From: Nectonema munidae
Lineage: Eukaryota; Nematomorpha; Nectonematoida; Nectonematidae
Length of the DNA stretch: 64,000 nt
Direction: 5' to 3'
Assembly: GCA_030549495.1 (NCBI GenBank)
Contig: JAUIRK010000897.1
Coordinates: 704,001-768,000, forward strand
The notes under the pieces are model-generated. The model was not told where the DNA came from. It did no database searches and was given only the letters and a program-made list of their open reading frames with translations. Shown here piece by piece: positions 25,001 through 38,210 of the stretch (positions are counted from its first letter, which is position 1; every line of letters starts with the position of its first letter). Position numbers and translations under genes: made by a program.

Positions 25001-28000
25001 TCTACTTCCTTATCCTCTTCAGCCCCATCAGTACCATCTTCTGTTCTCTTGAACACTTCCAATACGCTATGTCCTGTTGCTTCTTACTACGATGAATCTG
25101 TGATTGCACCCACCTCAACTCCTTACCAATCTTCTTATGTTTTCACTAATTGGTATTTGATATTTTAATTACTCTTTCTGCTCACAATTCACTTTATATA
25201 CTATTTCTTTTATATAGAAATTTTTTTTATTTTAACTTTTTTGAGCAAATTTATTTGTTTTTAATTTGTATTGATAAAAAAAGGAAAAAATATAAAAATT
25301 TATTTCTGTACTAGTCAAAATTATTCCTAGGAGTTTTTTATAAAAATTATGTTTTTAAAATTTTTAGTTTTCAGTTGTGACAAAAATTAGGATCCAAAAT
25401 TTTTAGTGTTATCTCATCTTTGTTCAAGTAGGGATTTTACGCAAAAAATATTCATTATTTGTTTCAAATCAATGTTTGATTTCTCAGAAAATTTCAATAT
25501 ATCCGTTGTAAGACAAACTTGGAATAGATCATTTGCTAGTCAACTTTCTTTTACTTTTTTTGCTCATTCTAGAAAAAGATTGTTCACTTATATTTGAAAT
25601 TTCTAAGGAGCGCTATCAAAGAAAAGTTTTTTCAAATTCAAATTACTTTCAAGTTGGAAAAATTTAGAACTCCATATGTCTTATTTAGATATGTAGTTGT
25701 CCTAAAAAATATATCCCTCATGCATCGAAAAAGTAGTGTTTCAATTTTCTTGTTTAAGATTAACCCATTAAGTCCCAATGCTCCCATTTGGGAACATAAG
25801 TAATTTCATCTTGGTTTGCTTTTTTCAATGATTGAATATAAATCGTCTTCGTTTTTTAGATATCGTCTGATTTCTATGGTACTTAATGGGTTAAAGAAGT
25901 GCAGTTTGTAAGTTTTCATTATGTGTTAATTCTAGGCAATATCACCGATATTTTTGAAGAAACTTTAATTTCAGATAAAAATATCTAAACCTTTATTTTA
26001 TCAACCTGGAATTGAGTTGGGATAGCAATCAAGCTTTGTTGCAATTAGTGTTAATAAAAGTAAAACGGTTTTTTGAAATTTTGTTTTATCCTTATTCTTA
26101 CAAATACGTTAAAATATTAAAATTCTGGTACTAAATTATAATAAAAAATTACTCTTAACAAAGAGCAGAGCTGTCATCATTTGATATTTTAATTTCAGAG
26201 AAATGCATGCAGGTTAACATAAACAGTAGTGCCCCAATAGGCCTCTCCAAATAAAAATTTTTAGCTACGTTATCTTATATATATATATAAAGACCTAATT
26301 ATAGAAACGACAAAACTTTATTCAATGGGATATTTCGCTTCCCCTGAGCCTTTTTCAAGCAATATCAAGTGTAAAGCGTTGAACCACTATTTCAAGAAAG
26401 GAAGACGGAACGCAGGATGAAGGGTTATTAACCAAAGAGAGGATTAGTACGTGTGTGTGATTAATCAGATATATAGTATAGATATATTATATATACATCT
26501 TTTCAGGCAAGAGTACTATATTGAAGAGGAGTTGTTAAAGATGAAAGTTTTGCACATTAAAAAAGAAGAAATTGAGCTGCAAAACGAATTTGAAAGGTTG
26601 GAACGGGAGCGAAATCTGCACATTCGCGAACTAAAACGTTTGGAACACGAGGAAAATAGCCGCTTCAATGCAGCGCAGACGCTGAAAGATCGCTACCTTT
26701 TGCTTTCGCTGATCGGTAAAGGCGGGTTTTCCGAAGTTCACAAAGCTTTTGATTTGAAAGAACTGCGTTGCGTTGCTTGCAAAATTCATCAACTAAACAA
26801 GGATTGGAAAGTATCACTTTTGATTTTTCTAAGGCACACAAGTTCAACCTTTTTGGTCAGTGCGCCAAAATTGGAATTCTCTTACCACTATTGGGCTACA
26901 AAATATGTATGATATAAAATACACAAATGCATAATTGTATAAAAAAGTAGAAAGTTAACTTCTAAATGCTTCCAAAGAATATCGTGTATGATTTTTTGAA
27001 CTTGCGTATGTTCGTGTCTATAAATGGTACAAGAAAACAAGCAATATAATAAACCTTTTATCGTATATGTCAAAGATACAATATCAATTCTCTTGTGCGA
27101 TTTTTGTGCTTGCTTTCCTTTTAATTTTTTATTGATGACCGCATCAATGCCTGACTTTTGAATGCTCAGAATCAAGGGCCTCGTTTGTCTTGAAAATGTG
27201 AGTGGGACAGATCGTTTATCTGGTTTTCCTAAAGAACTTTTCTAGCTTATACGTGTTTCACTCTTTTTCTCAAATTCCTTTCAGCGAAAAACGCTCCATT
27301 ATTATTCGAGTGGAAAGTGTTATGAATTTAAACAAAAAGCATATCTAAAAATATAAAAACAGAATAAGGATGATTGCACATAAAAAGTGGAGTGGACAAA
27401 ATATAGCATGTCTTCCCCAACCTAAAAGTGAGTGGGTTTGTCCCCTCGCGTCCTTTAAAACGATGTCCATGCTCACAATGCTGGAGAAATGTGTATCACG
27501 AATTCTTTTTCTCGCTGCACTTAAAATTTTTTAATGAGTAATGACTCGTAACAAAAATTAAGTTGCGCATCCCCGATATTTGGAGGAACTTTTGTTCAAA
27601 CTTAAAAATGATTTCAAATGTTAAAATTTTCGTTCAATGAATGCTGTTAAAATCATTTTTCTTAATTTAAAATCTCAATTCACATAAAATAAAAATAATA
27701 TAAAAAGCGAGAGGTGAAAGGAAAAATTTCAAATGTTTTCTTTAAATAATTTGAAATAAATAAAATTAAAAAAAGCATAAAATTGCCAATCTAAACATTT
27801 TTTCTTTTAATCTTGATTTCTGTTAGTTTATAAATCGAAGAATAAATTCTTACTTCCAGAAAAATATAAATGAATTTCATGACAAATTTTATACAGATAA
27901 GGATAGTCACTTGTCTTATCCTTCCCTAGCTATAGTAAAGAGAGCCTTATCCATTCGATAATCTAGCTTTTAATTTATGCGATCAAACTAAGATGCTTAC

Positions 28001-31000
28001 CAAATTGGAATTTTTTTCGGAATAGTCGTCATTGTTATGCTACTTCCTTTTAAAGATCACATCAATGAAAATGACATTTTTTACATTTTACTCAGTCTGT
28101 CTCCTTTGGCTAGCGATACATTTTGCTGATGCTTTTAGTATTTCATTGTAATTCTAATAATTTAACACATCTGATAATTGCTTATTTTTTATTCTCATTG
28201 TATTCCAAAGTCTCATTCCTAATTTATTTCTGATATTATTTGTCAAAAATGATAAATCAAAAAAGGATGAACTTTTATATACTTTTTATAGTATCATGCT
28301 GTAAAAACGATACCTTAAAAATCAACCTTCCGATATCGATATAAAAATCACAATTACGTTTGTGAAGATGGTTCTCTGGCTCAAGGAATGACAATTAAGA
28401 ATTTTCATAATTCAAAGTACTAAGTGTAAATGGGTTTAATAAGACATTTAAATGTAGTTTTACTAAATGGTTGTCCCTGTCTTTCTAATCAATTGTACGT
28501 TACAGTATGTTTGTAGTTCATAAGATTCTGATGATTTAAAATTGGAGGGAAGAATTTAAACTTACATCATAAATGAATGCTTACTTTATATTGAAATTTT
28601 ACGCAAAGTACAATGCTGTTATTCGCAATGCGAAAAAATGTAGAAATGGGGACTCTAAAATTGTGGCAAAAATTGACTTAGTGTTTTTTTTACTAAATTG
28701 TTAAATGACTAGTCATTTGAAATTCAAATTTCATTTTGAGATCATTGTTATATTTTCAAGTCTATAAGTAAATGTTCGCCCTAAAATATTGACTAAAATC
28801 ACAGATACCCTGTCATTTCATCTTAAAATGGCGAGTAAGATGTAATGTTTCTATTTTGAAGTTAAAAATAAAAGCGATTTAACTCGAAATATTTGAAAAT
28901 TTCCTTGATTCAATTACTAAGCCTAATCTTGAAACTATGATTTCATATTTTTTCCAAATATGGTGTTTTGCCGTGAAAATGCTTTTTGTGAAGCGTAAAC
29001 CAGAGAGCAATCCTCTAGAATGCATTAAATACGCAGAGTTTTATCAAAGTACAAATTTAACACAGTGATCTCTTCGAAGTAGAAGTTGTATCTTGACTTT
29101 CCTTAAAATGGCAATAAACTTTTGATATCAGAAGTTATTTCATATGTCATCAACTTTATTCTTATAGATCTTTCAGCTAAATAATGAGATCTTTTTGGCT
29201 TATATGATCTATAAGCTTTCAACATCTTATTAGAAATATCAACTCCTTCTTTGAATTCATTATACGATAATAAACTTTCAGGTTTAGAGTGAATATTACT
29301 AGTCCTTGCACTTGTGTTTGCTAATTGATTAAAATATATTTTGGACTATTTAGAAAAGTTTAATTAATTCATTTTTGTTGAAATGAATTTTGAAAAATAC
29401 ATGTAATATGCTTTGATATTTCACCTAAGCTCAAGAAGTTGAACACCGAAAACAACCTTGCGTTGAGCAAGTCACTTAAAAATTAAGGAACTCTATCTCT
29501 AATTCCAGAGTCAAAATTTCTTGATGACTCTGGCTCCCATCTCTACTCAAAATATGTTTAGTGCATCTTTATCGACATTCATAAAACAAAAATATTTTAT
29601 ACTTATTTTAGTGACTAAGTTATTGAATACAACTTCCTAATCCTTCTAATGAAAATGATAAAGGAAACTACCTTTATTACATTTCTACAATTTAGCGCAT
29701 GTATTTTTGGTTGAAGAGCTAGTTTGCTACAATATAAGATTTTTTGCTCAAGCTTTAAACTAAGCATACTATTTCGATACAGGGAGTCTTTTAACTTTTC
29801 AATGAATTTGCCCTACGCCTTTTACCTAAAATGTGCAATAAAACTTGAAAATTAGCAGATGCTGTTTTCCAATTTTTTCAATCACATAAGTCTAGACACA
29901 TGTCGGCTTTCATTCATGGGCTATCAGCGGACTCCCGCAACGCCGAAGACAATGTAATAGCAATACCCTCATAGAAATCCTCGTAAAAGTGCTTGGGGAT
30001 CTAGAATCCGACGATTTAGCCATGCAAATTTTTTTCCCTCTACATTATGAGATTTATGTTATCCCACAACCCTAAAAGGGTTTGCCCTGCCAATAGGCAA
30101 ATTGTTATTAAATTTTGTGCAATTCTAATAAAGCATTTTGCGACTCGAGATCGAGTCTTCTCACTATAAAGAAAGAGAAAAAAATAAATTTTGTAGAAAC
30201 TAAGTTTGCTTTGGAATTGATATTTATGCTTGAAAATAAGTGCCAACCAACATTATTTAGTTTTTAACTTGAATATCTTTTTGAAAATATAAATTAAAAC
30301 ATTTTCATTTTATTGCTTCCTTTCAATTTATCTTGCATTAATTTTAATTTTTTCCAAAAAATTATCATCCAATGTACTTATTTTTAAATGTTTTCCAACT
30401 AACATATGTTTCTTATTTTTGAATCGCAGAAAAAAAGGAAATTAAAAAGGTTTATTTTTTAAACAATATTTTTTTATTTGACAATTAAAATGATATTCAA
30501 GTCTTTTATTGTAAAATCTCTGAAAAAACTTTTTTTTAATGTTGTCTTGGTATAAATATCAAATCACATACATGGATACATGTAATGAGGACATATCTCC
30601 AATATGCTCAGCTTCTAACTTGAAAATGGTTTAATTAAAATAAATAACTAATAAATTTTCTTTTTTTAAAGGACGATAAGAAAGCGAATTACATTAAGCA
30701 CGCAACACGGGAATATCAAATTCACAAGTCACTTGACAATGCTCGCATCATCAAATTTTATGACGTCTTTGAAATTGATAACAACTCATTTTGCACAGTG
30801 CTTGAGTATTGTGAGGGAAATGATCTGGACTTTTATCTAAAGCAACACAAAACCATTCCTGAAAAAGAAGTTCGTCTCATCATTCTTCAGGTTTGTTCTC
30901 CTTACTTTCGTATGCAGTGGATATTTATGGATGAAAGCCAAAATAATCTCCATGGAACTCATTCGATGATTCAAAAGTCACACATACATTTTTATTTATT

Positions 31001-34000
31001 ACTCTTATAGTAAGTATTTGAATGAAATGTTTTTGTTTCGGTCTACCTAAAGGCTCCTAAGTTTGAAATAGTTCATATAAACAAGGATTTTGACGATAGA
31101 AGAATCCTTAAGTTCGAATCAATTCCTTTATAATTTAAAAATGTTTATTTATAAATGTCAAACAAGTTAGCTTAATAACACACAATTCTAAAGATAGTTA
31201 AATTTAAAATAATTTAGCAAAGTAAAGAAGATGATACTATTATGATCGTTTATTTGAAGATGCTCTGCTATTTTGAGTACCAACTAGCCAGTACCTGCTT
31301 CTTAACGCTTACATTTTTTAGTGCTAATTTAGTCGTTTTAATGTGTAAGAATGATCTTTAAACTTATTATTTATTTTAATATTTTTTTCAGATAGTTGAT
31401 GGCTTGAAATATCTCAGTTCTTTACCCAAGCCCATTATTCATTATGACTTAAAGCCTGGTAACATATTACTGCGCGATGGAAACATTAGTGGTGGAATTA
31501 AGATGACTGATTTTGGTTTATCCAAGATCATGACGTATGAAGAGAATGAACGAAGTGAGATGGAGTTGACTTCGCAAGGAGCTGGCACTTACTGGTATCT
31601 GCCGCCAGAGTGCTTTCAATGCAGTGATAAGCATCCTCCCATGATATCCACTAAAGTGGATGTCTGGAGTGTTGGTGTTATTTTCTATCAATGCTTATAC
31701 GGCAAAAAAGTATTCTTATTTTAAATAACCTATCCTTCCCCTTTTTTGATTTCTCAAATTATATCAAAGATACTCATTTAGTCAACTTTCTTATACCAAA
31801 AAGTGATGTCAAGAATCACTTTTTGTTGTATGAAATGAAATTTTCATTTAACGTAAAATTTATAAAATTTTGCCTTTTTCCATAAAAGCCTCTCTATTGA
31901 TGAACGCATGGCGTCTTATTGTTGATGGAATTCTTGTATGCAATATATCGAAAAAAGTCCATTATAAGACTTAGATGCATGATTTTTGTCGTTGTTAGCC
32001 TCTGGGTTACACTATCTCGTTATTAGTGTAATCTATTAGTTCAAAAAGAAAAATAATTTTTATATGAACTGAGAAGGCATATCCATCGCTGGAAAATACT
32101 CACCGGGAAAAATATAGAATTTCGTTACACTTTCTCACCAATAGCCATAAGTAAGTGTGTTTTCAGCCAACCTACATACAAGCCGACTTTATGTGTAGGC
32201 TTCTACTTATGACTGCTATTTAATTAAATAAGTTCTAAATCCAAGCTTCAACCTGATAGTTTCCCCACTTAACAAGTATGTTAACTACCTCGCATGGCTT
32301 GGACCATAAATTAATGGGCTTACGTGTTGTATGGATGTGTGGACACTGGACAGTTGAAGGGGTGATGTGTAAAAAATGGTATTGGAACTTGATTATTAAT
32401 GCAATTAATATTTCTGTTGTTTATACTTGAGAATTTTTTTCTCTTATACATTCCACAAACATACGACAAAAAGATTTCAGAATAGCTCTTGTGGAATGTT
32501 TTTTGAAATGTGAAATCTCAATAAATGTTGAATCAAGAGACCTGGATCAAATTGTTTGATCTCAATTCGAGTAAGAAAAGATAATGTCAACCTTAGGCTC
32601 ATTCTATAACGCCAAGAAAATGTGTAGTTTGCAAAAAAAGTGCTTGAATTCAATGTTGCAAATAGACTCTTCATTTAAATGATTCTTTCCAAAAATTTGA
32701 ATAAATTTCATTTAAACCCAATGTCTACATATGTAGGCTTATAAAAAAAATATTAAAATAATTTTTTCTTTCAAATTTATTTAGAATGTTTTTTATCAAA
32801 TAATTGAAAGGTTTTATGCATATTTTTGACTTGTTATATATCTTTTTTCATCACTTGGGTTAATATGGGTTAAAAATATTTAATTATTATGTTTGTAGTG
32901 TTTCTTTTCTCTTGACTTTTTCCAGGTATATTCATGTCGGTTATCAAGGCTGCTTTAAGAAACCCAACCAATATTCGCTAGTTATTTTTGTTAAGCGCAT
33001 TTGTTTTCCTTAATCCTCTGAGGACTATAATTGCGACGACTATTCGTCAAAAGCAGATGATTTTCATTTCTTGCGACACTTCTGTGTAGCGGATCCTAAA
33101 ATGGTTAATGTCATGCTTAGGATTATAAATACACAACATGAAGCATGCTAGAAAGAAAAGGCTTTTCTTATGTTACAAACACACCACACTTTTCGGTAAA
33201 AAGAATCAAATTCGTATACACTTTTTAATTCTTTTAAGTGATCTCGAACACACACTCTCCTAATTTCACCTATAATTTGTTTAATTTCATTCTCTATTTT
33301 TCTTAGCCGTTTGGGCATGATCAAACACAAGCGAAAATTTTACAAGAAAAAACAATTTTGAGAGCAACTGAAGTAGAATTTTCTTCCAAACCAACAATAA
33401 GTCCAGAAGCTAAGGTTATTTTTACTCTACAGTTTTTCCTTTGAAGGCTTTTTTTCGTGGCCCGACATTTGGTCCAATAGAGGGTCAAAGAGACATTTCA
33501 CCAAAATGGGCATACAATTAGCCAATTTTTGGTAGATGTTGTTTAATTTCCAGTAAATTTGTAAGCTTATGCTTTATGCAAATCTGCTGCGTAATTTTTG
33601 TTTTTTATGCACAAATTATAAACTTATCTACTCAAAGTTACATTGCCATGTGTGTTATGATATGACATGACTGATTTTACAAATCGGGAGCGTATTTTTA
33701 GTTTCTTTTATTATTTGTTACTTCTATACCCAAATTATGTTATGAATAATTTTATCTATTAGAAGTTACATGACTTTTTGGATGTATTATGATATGACAC
33801 AATTGATTTGCTATCCAGTTTTTAAAAAATAGATTTTCTAAGAGCTATTCCTTTAAATGCTTGCGTGAGTATCCCGTTTACTGTATTTTATTGAGTTTTA
33901 GTGTTTTACCATTTGAAGAACAATTTTATTCTGTTGGTTGCAGAAGTATGGAAAAATTCTAAATTGTATTTGAATTTTCAGTGAATTACCCGCCCGCCCG

Positions 34001-36478
34001 CTAAATGTCTCGGCACCTTCTTTCTTATCTCTTCGACATTTTCCTTCTCTTCAATTTTTTCATTATCTCTTCAAAAACTTTAATTTCATAGACGCCGATT
34101 CCTGGTTACTTTAACGTAATCTGCATTCAATTTCTGTTTCAAATAATGACTTGTCATCTTGAGTTTTTGAAAATTTAATCCTTAATCGCCTTTTTTCCCC
34201 CTCCCAATAGTTTTAATTTCTTTTATATAGTTTCGTGCTGTCTTAAATCAGATACATTTGTTTTCTCGCTGAGTTCCATCATCAAGACTCTTGTGCCACG
34301 GTAAAATGCTTGAATTATTTAGGTTCTAATGAATTTTTTGCTGATTCTTTTTTCCAACAAAACTCCAAAAGTTACGAAACTCACTTTTTCAGCGTAAAAT
34401 TTTTAAATGGGCCTTATAGTCTTATATAACTTGTAAATTTACATTCTATCACGATTAAGTTTTGTTGATAGCTTATAATTATTTCTCATTCTTAAAAAGA
34501 TCTCTTTGTTTAAACTGTTTTGTAATTTATAGAATTCTTTCAAATGTATTTTCATCTTTACCTTGGGTAAAATTTTAATGTAAAGGAATCCAACTTTCTA
34601 ATTTTCTGATAGGACACATGCAGAATTTTCATAATTTATATCATGTAATAAGACTAAATAGGATATTACACGCATTCATCTTATCATGTATAAATTGTGT
34701 AAATTATACACTAATTCTTGAAACAAAACTTTATTGCTCTTCTAGCTTTTTTTAAATTTTGCTTAGCTATATACACGTAAAAGTAAGTCCTCGCCTTCTT
34801 GATGTTAAGAGATCAGAGAAAAAAGATCAACTTATGTAATAAACAGGAAAAAACAAAAGGTGATTTTATAATTTTGGGTATAGAAACTCAATAATCGATC
34901 AATCATTTTTCATTCACTCTTTGTTTCTCAGGTGATTACTTTTTGGTTTTGACAGTTGCTTGCACTTATCTAGTTAATTTTACATTCTGGTATGCGATCT
35001 GTATTTAAAGACAAGTCCAAGCAACACTCAATGTTCATTTTATTTAACTTTTTTTTCGCGACATCTGTATTAAATTGGCTTTTAAACGACATTAGGACAA
35101 AACACCAAATCAGATAATTTTTTGCATCAACATGTGGTCGAAAAACAAAATGAAAAAATGTTTATAATCTTTCCATCTAGCTAGGAGGTGTTAACAATGC
35201 AGGTAAAATAGATGAGAAATCGTAAAGGGTTTGCGAAAATGTTTGTATACAACATTCTGCCAAACGCAAATAAAATGCTTAACATTTTTATCATAGCGTC
35301 AGTTTCGGATTAACATTGTAGCAGCTGCTACAGGCCCCGCGCTTAATTGAAAAAAAAATTTTTTTTTTGACTTTTTGTAATATCTTTTAGTTTTCTTCAA
35401 TTTTTCTTTTATATTTCCCCCTTAAAATAAATGTTTGCTCTTGAATTTTTGGTTTTTATCTTTTTTTGCAGAATCTAGATCAATTTTATTAAAAAAAAAT
35501 TTACTTCCTGACTATCATTTGTAAATTTAATCGATCTACTATAGGCCCTGCACTTGGTAGATCCGGAACTGCATAACGTTATTTATCTATTTAACATACT
35601 AACTATGGGCCCAAAAAAACTTTCATGCGACAACAGTGAGTTCTAATAATATCACGTCTAAAAATATACGCATATAAAATAGCAGTATATGTTAAAATAT
35701 CAATTATATGCTAGCAGGAGTATGTAAGTTCCTATGAAAAGATTGCACGACCCTCTTCTTGTATATAGGAAGTATATGAGGTTTTATTTTTCAAGATGAT
35801 GATTGATCGATGCTATCTCATGGTAATAGTGAAGAGGTTTTGCTGGGGCGTCGAAGGCAGCAGAGTTGAAGTCATGAGAATTTGAGAGCTTATTGGAGTC
35901 GGGGTCGATAAAACGATGCCTGCTTGGATTAGTAAATAACATATTAATAAATTACTCTTTTCTTTTGTTATTATGGAATAAAGTCGAGATTGATCCTTCA
36001 TTCTTTTCTTGGCACACTGGTCTTTCGAAAAAAGTGTTTGTTTGTTTGTTTGTTTGAGCGCTGCTAACCTGGTCTAAGAAATGAGAGTCTCTTTGTGAAT
36101 AACGTGAAATGCTCATCACAATGAAAAGGGTAACAAAACGTTACGGCGAATATTTTAGAAGAGCCAGGCAGGCTCACTACTGTGGAAGAGGGCCCTTTTG
36201 TATCAAAATAAAAACAGTTGCCTACGATATTGCATTTGAATATTTTTTTATCATCTTTGCGTTTTTCTTTCAAGGGTTTCATACGATCTTGCTTGCAATA
36301 CAAGAAGGAATTGCGTGCAAGTGTGAATGATCTCGCCAATCACGAATACTTACGAGGTAAAGAAAGAAAAGGCTCTTCCTCAACTTCTAACATGTCTGCC
36401 TCTACAAGCATCCAATCGCCATCATCTGGCTATTCTTCAACACTCCTACTAATGCCTAATAGTGGTAAAAAGGATTGA
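16059..36478 (+). CDS. TLK: Tousled-like Ser/Thr kinase, 12 exons, 824 aa
   Basis: Nuclear kinase that phosphorylates the histone chaperone ASF1 in S-phase chromatin assembly (family knowledge). Exons: 16059-16127, 16182-16328, 16512-16679, 17789-17998, 19772-19903, 23567-23703, 24694-25152, 26507-26810, 30672-30890, 31392-31709, 33307-33414, 36275-36478. All introns are GT-AG and phases fit throughout. The start is secure: [18 protein letters not shown] matches the vertebrate TLK N-terminus. A basic stretch (97-103, RRKRRRA) is a likely nuclear signal, and KKINNDFF (115-122) resembles the family's KISDYF. Coiled-coil follows at about 199-310. Exon 7 then encodes a Ser/Thr/Pro-rich insert (about 309-437) longer than in vertebrates. 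A second helical stretch runs about 442-490. The kinase domain (about 503-787) has GKGGFSEV (511-518), VACK with Lys533, HYDLKPGN with Asp634, DFG with Asp655 and PPE at 686-688. It looks active. A short Ser-rich tail follows. Confidence 0.97.
19068..19347. mobile_element. TA-flanked Tc1/mariner-type MITE
   Basis: Inverted ends CAATGGTACCTCGCTTTTCG and CAGTGGAACATGGGTTTTCG, with TA on both sides (19066-19067, 19348-19349). The 280-bp element has no usable transposase frame. Lies in TLK intron 4. Confidence 0.65.
20190..20206. repeat. CT microsatellite
   Basis: Eight CT units in TLK intron 5. Confidence 0.85.
21616..23376 (+). pseudogene. piggyBac (PGBD-type) transposase, broken
   Basis: Lies wholly inside TLK intron 5, same strand as the gene. 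The acidic N-terminus ([33 protein letters not shown]) is typical of PGBD proteins. The longest open piece (22169-22621) has [13 protein letters not shown], then [12 protein letters not shown] with the first catalytic Asp and [12 protein letters not shown]. The segment where the second Asp is expected is degraded (TNYEIFLQS). [13 protein letters not shown] carries the third. The Cys-rich finger [20 protein letters not shown] ends it. At least five stops or frame changes make it dead. A TTAACCCATTATCAGCCAATG at 21035 may be the left end; no clear right end was found. Confidence 0.8.
23807..23925 (+). repeat. tRNA-derived SINE, copy 2
   Basis: B-box GGTTCGATCC at 23860-23869, then CATCAAGCCTACTTTCCTC and TAGTTCGATACAAGCGGC, shared with copy 3. 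Sits in TLK intron 6, about 100 bp after exon 6, and runs into a hAT end. Confidence 0.65.
23926..23972 (-). mobile_element. hAT terminal fragment
   Basis: GGTTAAGAACCACTG at the end of this stretch is the complement of a widespread hAT terminus, CAGTGGTTCTTAACC. It directly abuts SINE copy 2. No left end is seen. Confidence 0.5.
25760..25894. mobile_element. TTAA-type MITE, family A, intact copy
   Basis: A 135-bp element with perfect 14-bp inverted ends, TTAACCCATTAAGT and ACTTAATGGGTTAA, which include the TTAA target. Its left end resembles the sequence at 21035 (TTAACCCATTATCAGCCAATG) upstream of the piggyBac relic, hinting at the source family. Lies in TLK intron 7. Confidence 0.75.
26811..30671. 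other. TLK intron 8, largest intron
   Basis: At 3,861 bp it is the longest TLK intron, yet shows no clear coding or terminal-repeat structure apart from a short GAGTC-like stretch near 29505-29545. Confidence 0.6.
33010..33108. mobile_element. TTAA-type MITE, family B, copy 2
   Basis: A 99-bp element from TTAATCCTCTGAGGAC to GGATCCTAAAATGGTTAA, with TTAA at both ends, as in piggyBac-group insertions. It sits in TLK intron 10, about 200 bp before exon 11. It shares GATTTTCATTTCTTG with copy 1. Confidence 0.65.
35300..35571. mobile_element. 272-bp hAT MITE with 8-bp TSD
   Basis: Inverted ends CAGTTTCGGAT and CAGTTCCGGAT. Target duplication CATAGCGT (35292-35299) and CATAACGT (35572-35579), one mismatch. 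Both subterminal regions carry a GGCCC box. Lies in TLK intron 11. Confidence 0.75.
35840..35915. repeat. GGAGTC-rich repeat, copy 2
   Basis: GTTGAAGTCATGAG and GGAGTCGGGGTCGATAAA resemble the stretch at 15415. Family unknown. Confidence 0.35.
36036..36056. repeat. GTTT microsatellite
   Basis: About five GTTT units in TLK intron 11, 220 bp before the last exon. Confidence 0.85.
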
Positions 36479-36916
36479 AAGATGGCTGCAATAATAACCG
36501 CCATTTCTCTAACTTGAATTGAATGAAGAGAAGAGTGTTTGTTTACGTGATTGAGAAAATATCTGCGTTTTCCATCTCTTTCTCTTTTAAGCATTTTATG
36601 AGAAGACTTTGATATAATCTTCTTAAAAATTGGACCTGTTATATTTTTTATTTTTGTTATTATACTTGCCAAAATTGAATGTTAATTCTCCTTAGATATG
36701 GTGATTTATTTATCCATATGATTACATATCTTATACCCTGTTTTATGCCTATATTATCCTTTTTTCATATTTACACACGCAATAGTATCTTCTATTTTCC
36801 GCACTCTTACCTTGATGATAGTAAATATTTTGAAATCTGTTAAATGATGATGATGCCATAATTTTTGCCATATTATGTTGACTTCTGAGAATATCAAAAT
36901 CCCTACCTATGTATAA

Positions 36917-36922
36917 AATAAA
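36917..36922 (+). promoter_or_regulatory. Candidate TLK polyadenylation signal
   Basis: AATAAA, 439 bp after the TLK stop. It is the likely end of a 3' UTR of about 450 bp. This rests on the motif and its position only. Confidence 0.4.
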
Positions 36923-38210
36923 TATATTTATTTCCAAGTATATCAGTTCGAATGCATATTTTCTTTACACGCACACGCACACGCAGATTCATACTTGTTT
37001 TATATGTATAGGCATACAAGTATATATAATACGGTTATTTTTTACAATTAATATCCAAATAAATTGTAAATTTTTTTACTTCAAATTTAGTTCTAAACTT
37101 ACTATGATTTATAATATTTCTTTAAAAAGTTTAGGCTATTTTTATATAAGTTTGTAATAGGGAACATTATTTTACTTCTTTATTCACTTGAATGATTCAT
37201 TGTCAATAGGTAAATCATTTTTGGAGCTTGGGAATACACAAATGTAGTATTTGTGCTACATTATTTTATACACGTATAAATACTTTTCTCGTTGATTGAT
37301 ATTGAAAATTTTTAGGCAGTGGGTGTTTATAATGCCGTATTTCTCTATATAAGTTTAAAGGTATAACTCGTGACTTATTTAAACGCCGATTCTGTAGCAT
37401 AGTAAATAGGTGACCGGATAACTGTGTGCAGAAAAAGACTAGTATACTTTGTTAGATCATTTCCCTCAGATACATCATATTTTTAACTATAATTTTCATA
37501 GAATTAAAGACTCATATAATCTTTACGCACTCTAACTCCTGATTGATTGATATTTTACCAATTTATTAGTTCACTGAATTATTGAAATCTTACAAATACG
37601 TCGTCATGAGAAAAATTTGGACATTACGTAGGTGTCCTGAAAGATATATAGACGTGACTGAGTAATCTGAAGAAAAAAATTCGAAATTTCTTCGCAATCT
37701 GAAAAATTCTAGATTGTGAAATTCAATTTAAATGTTGAGTTTTGAAGTTGCAACAAAAGTTCAAGCAGTGGTATAACGCGCTTTGCTCCTAAAAGATTTG
37801 AAGGCACGTGCCATGCCATAGCAATGATGTCGTGGAGTGAAGGAAGTCAGCATTTGAATGACTTCTATTTTGGCGAGATCAATTTATGTGGCTTCACTAC
37901 GGTTAAAAGAAGACTACTCCGTTGATGGACCTTTCTGCATTTGCAAGAATAACGATTAGTTGTTCCAGACTTTATTACAACAGCAGTATCTATCAGAATG
38001 GCTCTTATTTATTGATTTTTCTAAAAAGAAGCCTCCCTCATGTCTGTACTTTTACATAATTATTCATTGAAAATTTAATAAATATAAGTTTTACTAATTC
38101 TAACATTTATTTATTCCATCTTATGTTAAATAATTTTAACCAAAGAGCACTTTTTTATTCTAGATATAAAATAATTGTTTTATGAAAAGTTATGTATATC
38201 AAAATTTGTC

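Noticed and set aside
32006-32032. Small hairpin TTACACTA with TAGTGTAA
   Set aside because: An 8-bp stem in AT-rich intron is expected by chance.
36909-37157. Open frame with His/Thr repeat after TLK
   Set aside because: The repeat is a CACACG-type microsatellite and the frame lies in or beyond the TLK 3' UTR.
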